Made by a program: the position numbers and the translations under genes. From DASUAS01 sp963841415 (GTDB lineage Bacteria > Actinomycetota > Acidimicrobiia > IMCC26256 > DASPTH01): 64,000 nt of DNA. Below, piece after piece: positions 26,022 through 34,297 of this stretch (positions are counted from its first letter, which is position 1; each line of letters begins with the position of its first letter). Below the pieces are notes generated by a model that saw only the letters and a list, made by a program, of their open reading frames with translations, was not told the origin of the DNA and ran no database searches. The stretch spans positions 1 to 64,000 of the forward strand of contig CAWJCN010000006.1 of the NCBI GenBank assembly GCA_963841415.1, in the 5' to 3' direction.

Positions 26022-27026
26022 TCAGGTCGAGGGATCAGTCTCGGGTCGTTCGAACCCGCGGCGCACGCCACGTACGACGGCCTGCGCCACTTCGGCGCCC
26101 CGCACCACCAAGGTCCGCATGCCGGCGAGGTCGTTGGCCGCGACCGGCTCGCAGATCACCGCGGCCATGCGGGTCTCGCGGAGCACCGCGTAGGTGCGCC
26201 CGGCCACGCAGGGCTCGCCGCCCAGGATCGGTGCGAGCTCACGGCTCACCGAGTCGGCGACCGTGTAGCCGGCCTCGGAGCGGAACCGGCCGGATTCGTA
26301 GTAGGTGCACCGGCAGCCCGGGGCGTCACCGGCGCGGAAGGCGAGGAACAGGTCGGCCGCGTAGCGGTTGGCCTCGGCGGCGAGCACGGGATCGTCGGCG
26401 GCGGTGGCGTCGAGCGCGGCTCCCGCGCCGACCTCCACCAGCCCGCGCAGCACCAGGGTTGCCAGTGTCTCGAAGCCGGGACCCGCGGCCACGAAAACCC
26501 GTCGGCCCTCCAGCCGACGCGGGCCGCGCCGCAGCGCCTCGCGCTCGCGCACGCTGGCCACCGAACCGGCCGCCAGCCCGCCGACCCGCTCGAGGACCGC
26601 CAGCGTCGCCGCCCCGCACATGCCGTCGGTGGGGAGGTTCATGTTGCGTTGGAACTCGATCAGGGCGTGCGTCGTGTCGTCACCCAGGATGCCGTCCTCC
26701 CGGCCGGCGTCGAAGCCGAGGCCGTTGAGACGCCGCTGGAGCTCGGCGACGTCGTCACCGCGGAGCATGGGCCGGCGGCGATAGAGGAGGCGATCACCCA
26801 ACCGGTAACCGCTCTCGACCACCGCCGACCAGGTCTGCGGCCCGCAGACACCGTCGACCCGCAGGCCGCGCGCCTCCTGGAAGGTGCGCACGGCCTGCTC
26901 GGTGCCCCCTCCGTAGACGCCGGCTTCGACCGGGGGGATGTCGTGACCTTGGGCGCCGAGGCGGACCTGGAGGTCGCGTACCGCCTCGCCGCGGCTGCCC
27001 GGCCGGAGCTCGGCCGGGTCGCTCAA
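26022..27026 (-). CDS. cwlM: CwlM-like peptidoglycan-binding pseudo-amidase
   Basis: 334 aa. Two PG_binding_1 repeats (about 7-70 and 85-150, with LQVRLGAQG and LQRRLNGLGFDAGREDG) precede an Amidase_3-like domain (about 170-325). In active enzymes the first zinc His lies in a DPGHG motif and another in an SIHAN motif; here these read AAGPG and LAFRAG, so the zinc ligands seem lost. There is no signal peptide, suggesting a cytoplasmic location. Mycobacterial CwlM at the same place (next to trxC and parB) is a PknB-phosphorylated activator of MurA, not an amidase. A similar regulatory role is inferred. Its ATG overlaps the trxA stop. Confidence 0.82.
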   Translation of the reverse strand: MSDPAELRPGSRGEAVRDLQVRLGAQGHDIPPVEAGVYGGGTEQAVRTFQEARGLRVDGVCGPQTWSAVVESGYRLGDRLLYRRRPMLRGDDVAELQRRLNGLGFDAGREDGILGDDTTHALIEFQRNMNLPTDGMCGAATLAVLERVGGLAAGSVASVREREALRRGPRRLEGRRVFVAAGPGFETLATLVLRGLVEVGAGAALDATAADDPVLAAEANRYAADLFLAFRAGDAPGCRCTYYESGRFRSEAGYTVADSVSRELAPILGGEPCVAGRTYAVLRETRMAAVICEPVAANDLAGMRTLVVRGAEVAQAVVRGVRRGFERPETDPST

Positions 27027-27352
27027 GCGATGAACTCGGCGAGGTCCTGCAGCAGCTGGCCCTTGCCCTTGGCGCCCACGAGGCGCTTCACCTGCTGGCC
27101 GTCCTTGAACACGAGCAGCGTGGGGATGCTCATGACGTCGAAGCGCCGGGCGGTGTCGGGGTTGTCATCGACGTTGAGCTTGCCGATGGAGAGCTTGCCC
27201 TTCTGCTCGCTGGCGATCTCGGCCAGCGTGGGGGCGATCATCTTGCACGGTCCGCACCATTCGGCCCAGAAGTCGACGAGGACAGGGGTGTCGGACCCGG
27301 CGATCGTCTCGTCGAACGTCGCATCAGAGAGCGTGAGGATGTCGTCGGCCAC
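27023..27352 (-). CDS. trxA: Thioredoxin
   Basis: 109 aa from GTG at 27352, preceded by AGGAAAGG. Reduces disulfides in cytoplasmic proteins. Active site WCGPCK and the cis-proline segment MSIPTLLVFKDG are intact, and the length is typical. The longer open frame upstream has no ribosome site. Placed 191 bases downstream of trxB, whose product recharges it, and overlaps the cwlM-like gene by four bases. Confidence 0.97.
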   Translation of the reverse strand: MADDILTLSDATFDETIAGSDTPVLVDFWAEWCGPCKMIAPTLAEIASEQKGKLSIGKLNVDDNPDTARRFDVMSIPTLLVFKDGQQVKRLVGAKGKGQLLQDLAEFIA

Positions 27353-27543
27353 GGTGCGTCCTTTCCTGAGGTCGGTCGAGTGTACCGACCAGCTTCGAGA
27401 TGTAGCGGAGCCGTGCCCGAGGGCGGGACGGCGAAGCGGCATCGACCAATGTTGTCTGCATCAACGCCCCGTCCGCCGCCGCCATTCCTGCGCGACGAGG
27501 TCGGATTTCGCAGGCGGATCTTCGTAGGGTTCGAAGGGCCGGA

Positions 27544-28482
27544 TCAGCCGGCGTGGTCGCGCTCGCCGAGCCAGCGCTCGGCTTCGATGGCGGCCATGCA
27601 GCCCGAGCCCGCGGCGGTGATGGCCTGGCGGAAGACGTGGTCCTGGACGTCGCCGGCCGCGTAGACGCCGTCGAGTGAGGTGCGGGTGGAGTCGCGCTCG
27701 GTGATGATGTAGCCGTTCTCGTCGAGCTCGAGCTGGTCACGGAACAACGCGGTGTTGGGATCGTGGCCGATGGCGACGAACAGACCCTGCACCGCGAGGT
27801 CGGATTCGGCCCCGGTGACGGTGTCGCGCAGGCGAATCGTCTCGACCGAGCCGTTGCCGATGACGTCGCTCACCTCCGAGTTCCACTTGAACTCGATCTT
27901 CGGGTTCGCGAACGCGCGGTCCTGCATGATCTTCGACGCCCGCAGCTCCTCGCGGCGGTGAACGATCGTGACGGTGGTGGCGAACTTCGTGAGGAAGATC
28001 GCTTCTTCGACCGCGGAGTCACCGCCTCCGACGACCGCGATCGGCTTCTCGCGGAAGAAGAAGCCATCACACGTGGCGCAGGTGGACACGCCGTGCCCGA
28101 GCAGACGCTGCTCGGCGGGGAGCCCGAGCATGCGGGCCGACGCGCCGGTCGTGATGATCATCGAGCGGGCCTGGATCTCGCGCTCGCCGACCCACACGCG
28201 GTGGGGACCGCCCGGCGTCAGCTCGACCCGGTCGGCGTCGGCGGTGACGAACTCGGCGCCGAAGCGCTCGGCCTGCTCGCGGAACTTCATCATCAGCTCG
28301 GGACCGAGGATGCCGTCGGGGAAGCCGGGGAAGTTCTCGACGTCGGTGGTGAGCATGAGCTGCCCGCCGGCACCGATGCCTTCGACGACGATCGGTGACA
28401 GGTTGGCCCGTCCGGCGTAGACGGCCGCGGTGAGACCGGCCGGTCCGGAGCCGACGATGACGAGCTCGTGGGGTTCAGGCAT
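27544..28482 (-). CDS. trxB: Thioredoxin reductase
   Basis: 312 aa FAD/NADPH flavoenzyme. FAD site GSGPAGLTAAVYAGRA, redox-active CATC, NADPH site VVGGGDSAVEEAIFL with HRREELRASK, and the C-terminal GVYAAGDV motif are all present. It reduces the neighbouring thioredoxin. Its start overlaps the small membrane-protein gene by eight bases. Confidence 0.97.
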   Translation of the reverse strand: MPEPHELVIVGSGPAGLTAAVYAGRANLSPIVVEGIGAGGQLMLTTDVENFPGFPDGILGPELMMKFREQAERFGAEFVTADADRVELTPGGPHRVWVGEREIQARSMIITTGASARMLGLPAEQRLLGHGVSTCATCDGFFFREKPIAVVGGGDSAVEEAIFLTKFATTVTIVHRREELRASKIMQDRAFANPKIEFKWNSEVSDVIGNGSVETIRLRDTVTGAESDLAVQGLFVAIGHDPNTALFRDQLELDENGYIITERDSTRTSLDGVYAAGDVQDHVFRQAITAAGSGCMAAIEAERWLGERDHAG

Positions 28483-28768
28483 TCGTGTCCTCGTTCCGCG
28501 GTGAGCGCAGCGTCCACACGAACGCCCCCGCGAGCACGAAGATTCCGCCCAGGATCAGGTAGGCGGCCCAGACCTCACCGGTGAGCACCACCAGCACGCG
28601 GAAGAGCGCGATGGCGAGCATGAGGACCGCGCTCACGACGAAGAACGCGACCAGCAGCCCGAAGACGACCGCCTTGGTGGCCTTCTGCGCGGGGACGACG
28701 GTCTTGTCGCGCACCATGGCCACGACGTTTTCGAGCGTGTCGACCGCATCGGTCGTCCAGTCCGCCAC
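28475..28768 (-). CDS. Small two-helix membrane protein, function unknown
   Basis: 97 aa. After an amphipathic N-terminus (residues 1-28, DTLENVVAMVRDKTVVPAQKA) come two hydrophobic helices (about 31-58 and 65-88), ending in a charged tail RSPRNEDTNA. It resembles holin-like or Actino_DUF small membrane proteins that sit beside trxB in Acidimicrobiia. No specific function is suggested. Overlap with trxB implies joint expression. Confidence 0.7.
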   Translation of the reverse strand: MADWTTDAVDTLENVVAMVRDKTVVPAQKATKAVVFGLLVAFFVVSAVLMLAIALFRVLVVLTGEVWAAYLILGGIFVLAGAFVWTLRSPRNEDTNA

Positions 28769-28840
28769 GGCGCCTCCCTTGTCGCGGGCCGGTAGACGGG
28801 AATGACGGAGCGTACCCGAACGGGTGCGCCACGATCGTCG

Positions 28841-29479
28841 TCACGGCAGGTGACGGACCTCGCACGGGTCGGCGAGAACCGCGTCGAGGGAGTGCGTGCC
28901 GTCGCCCACGAGGGTGAGCACGACGAGCGCCTGACGCCCGTCGAGGGTGCCGGTGCCTTCGGCGACCACGGTGCCCGCGGGGAGCTCACCGCGGCACGAC
29001 GAGGTGAGCGGCGGCGTGGCCCCGCGGTCGTCGAAGGCGCCGGCGGTGGACTGGGCCTCCGAGTGCGAGACGGCCGAGCCGTCCGAGGGCTCCGAGCTCG
29101 TGAGCGCGCGGCGCAACCGTTCGAGGTTGTCGGCGCGGTCGAGGTCGCCGAAGTCGCCGACGACGACGGGCGCGCTCGCGGCCTTGGGCGCCGCGGCTCC
29201 GGCGTCGACCGACGACCGTTCCGTGCGGGTGGCCTGCTGCTCGTCATTCCCGCCCTCGGCGGTGACGACCGCGAGCGTCCCGATCGCGACGACCACGACC
29301 GCCGCCGCGGCCGCGATCCATCGCCAGGCGCGGGACGGTCGGGGCGCCACCTCTGGCGGCGCCGACTCGCGCAAGGCGGTCGTGACCAGCCGGCGGCGGG
29401 TGACGTCGTCGAGCGCCTCGACGTCCAACCACGCCCCGACCTCCGGGTCGCGCGCGTCGGGGCGGTCGTCGTCAGCCAT
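28841..29479 (-). CDS. Putative membrane anti-sigma factor (RsmM-like position)
   Basis: 212 aa, ATG at 29479 overlapping the sigma gene by eight bases. A short cytoplasmic N-domain (1-45, with DVTRRRLVTTAL) is followed by one transmembrane helix (about 52-72, IAAAAAVVVVAIGTLAVV) and a secreted C-terminal domain with two cysteines (SSCRGELP and DPCEVRHLP). No clear zinc-binding anti-sigma motif is seen. The role is inferred from topology and from the place right after an ECF sigma gene, as in sigM-rsmA of Mycobacterium. Confidence 0.7.
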   Translation of the reverse strand: MADDDRPDARDPEVGAWLDVEALDDVTRRRLVTTALRESAPPEVAPRPSRAWRWIAAAAAVVVVAIGTLAVVTAEGGNDEQQATRTERSSVDAGAAAPKAASAPVVVGDFGDLDRADNLERLRRALTSSEPSDGSAVSHSEAQSTAGAFDDRGATPPLTSSCRGELPAGTVVAEGTGTLDGRQALVVLTLVGDGTHSLDAVLADPCEVRHLP

Positions 29480-30053
29480 CGTCGTTCTGACGTTCGGGAA
29501 TGGGGATGCGGTTCCCGGGAGCCGGCCCACCGAGGCGTTCCACGAGGATCGCCCGGCCCCGCGAGATCCGAGAGCGCACGGTGCCGGGCGGGACGTCGAG
29601 CACCGCGGCGATCTCCGCGTAGTCGAGGTCGCACAGGTCACGGAGGACGACAGCCACGCGGAACTCCTCGGGAACGTGCTGCAGCGCGGCATCCACGTCG
29701 ATGCGGGCTGCGACCACGTCGTCGGGCCCCGACCCACCTGCCGCGGGCTCGGGACCGTCGGGATGCGCGGGGAGAGGCCGGCGTCGCTTCCGGCGGAGCT
29801 CGTCGAGCGCGGCGTTGGTGGCGATCCGGTAGCACCAGGTGCTGAACGCGGCGCGCCCGTCGAAGCGGGTGATGCCGCGCGCGATCGCGATCATCGCCTC
29901 CTGGGTGGCGTCGAGCGCGTCCTCGGGGTGCACGACGACCCGACGACACACCGCGTGGATGCGGTCGGCGTGACGGTCGAGGAGGAGCTCCAGGGCGCGG
30001 CGGTCGCCGTCGACGGCGCGCGCAACGAGCGTGCTGTCGTCGTCGTCACGCAA
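29472..30053 (-). CDS. sigM: ECF RNA polymerase sigma factor (SigM-like)
   Basis: 193 aa, TTG start overlapping the kinase stop by eight bases. Sigma region 2 (DATQEAMIAIARGITRFDGRA..FSTWCYRIATNAALDELRRKRR) binds the -10 element, and region 4 (LQHVPEEFRVAVVLRDLCDLDYAEIAAVLDVPPGTVRSRISRGRA) the -35. It directs transcription of an envelope-stress type regulon when freed from its anti-sigma. Synteny (trxB on one side, MurJ and the kinase on the other) matches mycobacterial sigM. The symbol is by synteny only. Confidence 0.87.
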   Translation of the reverse strand: MRDDDDSTLVARAVDGDRRALELLLDRHADRIHAVCRRVVVHPEDALDATQEAMIAIARGITRFDGRAAFSTWCYRIATNAALDELRRKRRRPLPAHPDGPEPAAGGSGPDDVVAARIDVDAALQHVPEEFRVAVVLRDLCDLDYAEIAAVLDVPPGTVRSRISRGRAILVERLGGPAPGNRIPIPERQNDDG

Positions 30054-31623
30054 CCTTCACCTCGGCCACGTCGACGTAGTAGCTGCCGTTGTCACGTTGG
30101 GGAAGCTGGGTGAACCACACCAGCACCGACTGACCCTTGACCCCGTCGAATTCGAAGGCGTGCGACGCGTCGAGGTCGGAGTCCGAGGCCCGTACGTTGC
30201 CCCAGTCGTCGAGCGAGGTGAGTTCGCCCACCGACTTGTCACTCACGTAGATCGAAGCGCCCCACCCGCGCTGCAGCGCGTCGACGGTCACCTTCGACAC
30301 GTCAAGTTCGCCGTCGAGCGCGAGGGCCAGTCCGACGCCGGTCTTCTTCCCGTCGGGGAGCTGGTCGGTGTACTGCTCGGTGCTCCAGGTCGTGCTCGGA
30401 TCGCCGTCGTTGACGAACCCGACCTGGTCGTCGCTCTCGTGGCCGTCACCGAGGGGATCGAACGAGCCGGCGGTGAAGGCGATGTTGGCAGCCGAGGTTG
30501 CCGCCGACCCGCCGTTTCCTGACCCTGAACCCGTTCCGGAGTTGTCGCTGACCAGGAGGAACGCGGCGACACCGCCGCCGATGGCGAGCAGCACCACGAG
30601 CAGGACCCAGAGCCACCTGAGGCGACGGCGACGGCGACGAGGCGCGGGAGCGGTCGGCACGGCGACGGGCTGTGGGCGCGTCGGCCCGCTCGGTGCGCCA
30701 CTGGCCGGCGGCGCTGGCGGTCGACGTGCCGCTCGTCGAGGTGCCGCCGGTCGAGGTGCCGGCGGCGCGACCGGATGCGGGATCGCGCCGGTGGGGTCGA
30801 TCCGGGCGCGGTCGAGCGCGTCGCGCACCGCGGCCGCCGATCCGAAACGGGCGGCGGGCTGGCGCGCGAGGCAGCGGTGGATCACGTCGTCGAGCGCCTG
30901 CGACACCTCGGGCCGTTCGGCGCGCACCGCGGGCGCGGAGGTGGTGAGGCGCGCCATGGCGGTGGCGATGTCGGTGTCGCCCCCGAACGGCGGATGGCCG
31001 CACAGCGCCTCGTACATGAGGAGTCCGAGCGCGTACACGTCGGTGCGCGGGTCGGTGGGCCGGCCGTTCACCTGCTCGGGTGCGAGGTAGCGCGCCGTGC
31101 CCATCACCGTGCCGGTGCGCGTGAGGTCGTCGCCACCGGCCGCCTTCGCGATGCCGAAGTCGGTCACCTTCACCGGTCCCGTCGCGGGGACGAGCACGTT
31201 GGCCGGCTTCACGTCGCGGTGCACCAGACCGGCTCGGTGGGCGGCGTCGAGCGCGGCGGCGACCTCTTTCCCGATGCGGATCACCTCGGCGGTCGGCAGG
31301 CCGTTCTGCTGGTCGATGAGGTGACGGAGGGTGGGTCCGTCGACCAGCTCCATCACGATGTAGGCGACGCCGTCGTCGTCACCCGTGTCGTACGTCGACA
31401 CGATGTTGGGATGCGACAGCCGGGCCGCCGCGATGGCCTCGTGGCGGAAACGGGCCCGGGTGCCCTCGTCGGCGGCGAGGTCCTCCCGCAGGATCTTCAC
31501 CGCCACCCGTCGTGACAGGACGGGGTCGTCGGCCACCCACACCGTCGCCATGCCCCCGCGCGCGATCGGCGAGACGAGGCGGTAGCGGCCACCGAGGACG
31601 CGGCCGGGGGTGGTCAACTCCAC
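30046..31623 (-). CDS. Ser/Thr protein kinase with extracellular discoidin-like domain
   Basis: 525 aa, GTG start. Kinase domain (about 12-265) with P-loop IARGGMATVW, Lys in VAVKIL, HRDVKPANVL, DFGIAK and LAPEQ, all catalytic residues intact. A Pro/Ala/Arg-rich juxtamembrane segment, a membrane helix (about 338-360, LWVLLVVLLAIGGGVAAFLLV) and a secreted F5/8-type-C-like domain follow (WSTEQY, GVGLALALDGELDVSKVTV). In Mycobacterium a similar pseudokinase plus galactose-binding fold is fused to MurJ (MviN). Here MurJ is separate and the kinase looks active. It lies between degV and sigM in one operon. Confidence 0.92.
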   Translation of the reverse strand: MELTTPGRVLGGRYRLVSPIARGGMATVWVADDPVLSRRVAVKILREDLAADEGTRARFRHEAIAAARLSHPNIVSTYDTGDDDGVAYIVMELVDGPTLRHLIDQQNGLPTAEVIRIGKEVAAALDAAHRAGLVHRDVKPANVLVPATGPVKVTDFGIAKAAGGDDLTRTGTVMGTARYLAPEQVNGRPTDPRTDVYALGLLMYEALCGHPPFGGDTDIATAMARLTTSAPAVRAERPEVSQALDDVIHRCLARQPAARFGSAAAVRDALDRARIDPTGAIPHPVAPPAPRPAAPRRAARRPPAPPASGAPSGPTRPQPVAVPTAPAPRRRRRRLRWLWVLLVVLLAIGGGVAAFLLVSDNSGTGSGSGNGGSAATSAANIAFTAGSFDPLGDGHESDDQVGFVNDGDPSTTWSTEQYTDQLPDGKKTGVGLALALDGELDVSKVTVDALQRGWGASIYVSDKSVGELTSLDDWGNVRASDSDLDASHAFEFDGVKGQSVLVWFTQLPQRDNGSYYVDVAEVKVA

Positions 31624-31639
31624 GCCAGCATTGTTGTCG

Positions 31640-32476
31640 TCAGCGGACGACCTGGTAGGTCACGCCGATCACTCGTGGTCCCGCGTGCGTCCCGATGACC
31701 GGTCCGACGACCCCGGTGATGATGTCGTCGCGCGGGTAGAGGGGCTCGAGCAGCGTCAACAGCTCGTCGAGATCCGGCGCGTTGCCGTGGAGCACCGCGA
31801 GGTGCTCGATCCTCCCCTCCGCCGCCTTTGCCGCGAGCGCCTTGAGCGCCTTGGAGCGCGTCCGCACCTTGCCCGCCTCCTCGACGACACCCTCGCGCAG
31901 CTCGATCACCGGTTTGATCGAGAGCACGGTGCCGAGCAACGCGCGCGCGTTGCCCACCCGTCCGCCGCGCTTGAGGAACTCGAGCGTGTCGAGGGTGGCG
32001 AACAACTTCGTGCGGTCGCGGCGGTTGACGACCTCGTTGACGATCGATTCCAACGAGTCGCCGTCCGCGGCACGACGCGCCGCGGTGAGGCACAAGTTGC
32101 CCAACCCCATCGACGCGCTCTGCGAGTCGATCACCTGCACCGGGATGTCGTTCGCGACCGCGGCCGCCGCGACCTGCGCGGCCTGCATGGTCGCCGACAG
32201 GTGCGACGAGAGGTTGATGCAGACGATGCCCGTCGCGCCCCGCGCCTGGAGCTCGCGGAACTTGGCCTCGAACGCACCCGCCGCCGGCGCCGCGGTCTCC
32301 GGCAGCAGCTTCGAGTGCTCGAGCCGGTGCCAGAACTCGTCGGTGGTGAGCTCCTCGCGGTCGACGAGCTCCTCGTCACCGAAGCGGATCGTGAGCGGGA
32401 CGATCTCGATGCGCAGTGCGTCGACGAGCGACTGCGGCAGGTCACAGCTGCTGTCGGTGACCACCCGGATGCTCAC
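31640..32476 (-). CDS. DegV family fatty-acid-binding protein
   Basis: 278 aa. Begins with the family motif RVVTDSSCDLP, followed by VPLTIRFGDEELVD, INLSSHLSATMQAA and VIDSQSASMGLG. These form the two-domain EDD fold that binds a fatty acid and supplies it to fatty-acid kinase. It is 16 bases upstream of the kinase gene and 114 downstream of murJ. No partner fakA gene is visible here. Confidence 0.92.
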   Translation of the reverse strand: MSIRVVTDSSCDLPQSLVDALRIEIVPLTIRFGDEELVDREELTTDEFWHRLEHSKLLPETAAPAAGAFEAKFRELQARGATGIVCINLSSHLSATMQAAQVAAAAVANDIPVQVIDSQSASMGLGNLCLTAARRAADGDSLESIVNEVVNRRDRTKLFATLDTLEFLKRGGRVGNARALLGTVLSIKPVIELREGVVEEAGKVRTRSKALKALAAKAAEGRIEHLAVLHGNAPDLDELLTLLEPLYPRDDIITGVVGPVIGTHAGPRVIGVTYQVVR

Positions 32477-32503
32477 TCGGTCTCCATCGTTCGTTCGCTA
32501 CTC

Positions 32504-32518
32504 GCCGGGGTACCCGGC
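32504..32518. repeat. Short hairpin in the murJ-degV gap
   Basis: GCCGGG-GTA-CCCGGC inverted repeat, flanked by GAGCGAGC/GAGTGAGC-like wording on the minus strand. It resembles the hairpin part of the dispersed repeat at 8752-8817. It may attenuate transcription between murJ and degV. Confidence 0.4.
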
Positions 32519-32590
32519 TCGCTCACGCTCACTCGGTCCACTCCTCGGTTCCGTGCTTGTTCCACGACGACGCCATGATCGTGGCACGCC

Positions 32591-34297
32591 TCACGCGTGC
32601 GGGCGCAGCCGGGCGGGCACGAGCGCGGCGAGGGCCGCGAGCTCCTCCACCCGCAGGAGCGTGAGCACTCCGAGGTAGACCACGCCGCCGGCCGCGGCCC
32701 CGGCCACCACCGCCACGATCGCATCGCGGGTGCTCGACCATCCCACCAGCTCACCGATCGCCCAGCTCACCGCGCCCACGACGACCCCCGCGGCGACGAT
32801 GCGCGTCAGCGACGACGCGACGCGCGCGCCGTCGATCCCGCCGAGCCGAACCCGCAGCACGCCGAGCGTGACGCCGGCGCCGACGAAGTAGGCGAGCGCG
32901 AACGCCAGTGCGAGCCCGGGGATGCCGAGCCACGCATACAGCGGGAACGCGAGCACGATGTTCACCGCGTTCTCGATGCAGTTGAGCCAGAAGGGCGTGA
33001 AGGTGTCGTGGCGGGCGTAGAACGCACGCATCGCGAAGAGGTAGATCGAGAAGGGCAGCAGCCCGACGGCGAACGCGACAAGGGTGTCGGCAACCGCAGA
33101 CGCGTCGCCGGCGGAGAACGCGCCCCGTTGCAGCAGCGCGACGATGATCGGACGCGCGAGGCCGATGTAGAGCGCCGCCGCTGGGACGATCACGACGGCA
33201 GCGAGGCGAATGCCGCGCGACAGCTGCGCGCGCAGCGCGGAGAGATCGCGGCGCGCGGCCGACGTGGCCATCTCCGGTGTGAACGTCGTCATGAGTGACA
33301 CCGCGAAGAGACCGTGGGGGAGCTGGAAGAAGGCGTACGCGCTGATGTAGATGAACGGGCCTCCGTCGGTGCCGTTGGCGAGCACGGTGACGACGAGCAG
33401 CGCGACCTGGTTGGCGATCACGTAGCCGACGGTCCACCCCGAGAGGCGCAGCATGGCGATCACCGCGGGGTGTCGCCAGCGGGGGAGGAACCGCAGGCGC
33501 GCGTGCAGGCGCGCCAACGGTGGGAGCAGTGCGAGCCCCATGACCACCACGCCTGCTGTCGTCCCCAGCCCGATGAGCAGGATGAGCCCGTCGTCGTCGA
33601 GCACGTTGCGCACGGTGAGGGAGCCGTCGGCGATGCGCGGCAACGCGAGGAACACCGCGATCACCACGACGTTGTTGAGCACCGGCGCGAACGCGGCCGC
33701 GAGGAACCGTCGCCGAGCGTTGAGCATCGCGGTGGCCAACGTGACGATGCCGTAGAAGAGCATCTGCGGCATGAACAGCCGCAACAACGACGTGGCCAGC
33801 TCCTGCTGCGCGCCGAGGGTCGGCCCATGCACGTTGAGGGTGTAGAGATCGACGATCCACGGCGCCGCGATCACGCCGATCACCGTGATCGCCGCCAGCG
33901 CGACGATCGCCACCGTGAAGATGGCGCTCGCGGCGTCGTCGTCGCGCGACTCGTGGTACTTCACGAACAGGGGAACGAGCGTCGCGGTGAGCACCCCGCC
34001 GAGCAACAGCTCGTAGACGATGTTGGGCGCCTCGTTGGCGTAGCTGTACGTGCCGGCGAGCGTCGTCGCACCCAGCGCGTACGCGATGGCTGCGATGCGC
34101 ACGAAGCCGGTGACACGTGACAGCGCGGTTCCGGCCGCAACCAGCGCACTCGAACGGACGAGCGACGTCTCCGACTCGGTGGGGTTCGAACCCGGCTCCA
34201 CCGGTCCGAGGTCGTCGAGCCCGTCGAGCCTGGCCGGCGTCGTCAACGGCTGGATCGCCCGCTTCTTGACGTAGGCGGGTCGCGGCCGCTTGGTCAC
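32591..34297 (-). CDS. murJ: Lipid II flippase MurJ
   Basis: 568 aa, GTG start. About 14 transmembrane helices. Signature parts are SRVTGFVRIAAIAYALG, ANEAPNIVYELLLGGVLTATLVPLFVKY and FFQLPHGLFAVSLMTTFTPEMA. It flips lipid II for peptidoglycan synthesis. It lacks the pseudokinase fusion of mycobacterial MviN. Its start lies in a GTGA overlap with the presumed DUF6049 stop. About 40 N-terminal residues before the first helix are basic and cytoplasmic. Confidence 0.95.
   Translation of the reverse strand: MTKRPRPAYVKKRAIQPLTTPARLDGLDDLGPVEPGSNPTESETSLVRSSALVAAGTALSRVTGFVRIAAIAYALGATTLAGTYSYANEAPNIVYELLLGGVLTATLVPLFVKYHESRDDDAASAIFTVAIVALAAITVIGVIAAPWIVDLYTLNVHGPTLGAQQELATSLLRLFMPQMLFYGIVTLATAMLNARRRFLAAAFAPVLNNVVVIAVFLALPRIADGSLTVRNVLDDDGLILLIGLGTTAGVVVMGLALLPPLARLHARLRFLPRWRHPAVIAMLRLSGWTVGYVIANQVALLVVTVLANGTDGGPFIYISAYAFFQLPHGLFAVSLMTTFTPEMATSAARRDLSALRAQLSRGIRLAAVVIVPAAALYIGLARPIIVALLQRGAFSAGDASAVADTLVAFAVGLLPFSIYLFAMRAFYARHDTFTPFWLNCIENAVNIVLAFPLYAWLGIPGLALAFALAYFVGAGVTLGVLRVRLGGIDGARVASSLTRIVAAGVVVGAVSWAIGELVGWSSTRDAIVAVVAGAAAGGVVYLGVLTLLRVEELAALAALVPARLRPHA

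Noticed and set aside
26036..26060. A second T-arm-like motif (GTTCGAACCCGC)
   Set aside because: It falls in the C-terminal codons of the cwlM-like gene and lacks the rest of a tRNA.
34170..34202. A tRNA T-arm-like stretch (GGGGTTCGAACCC) on the plus strand
   Set aside because: It lies inside the murJ coding sequence, with no acceptor, D-arm or anticodon stem around it.
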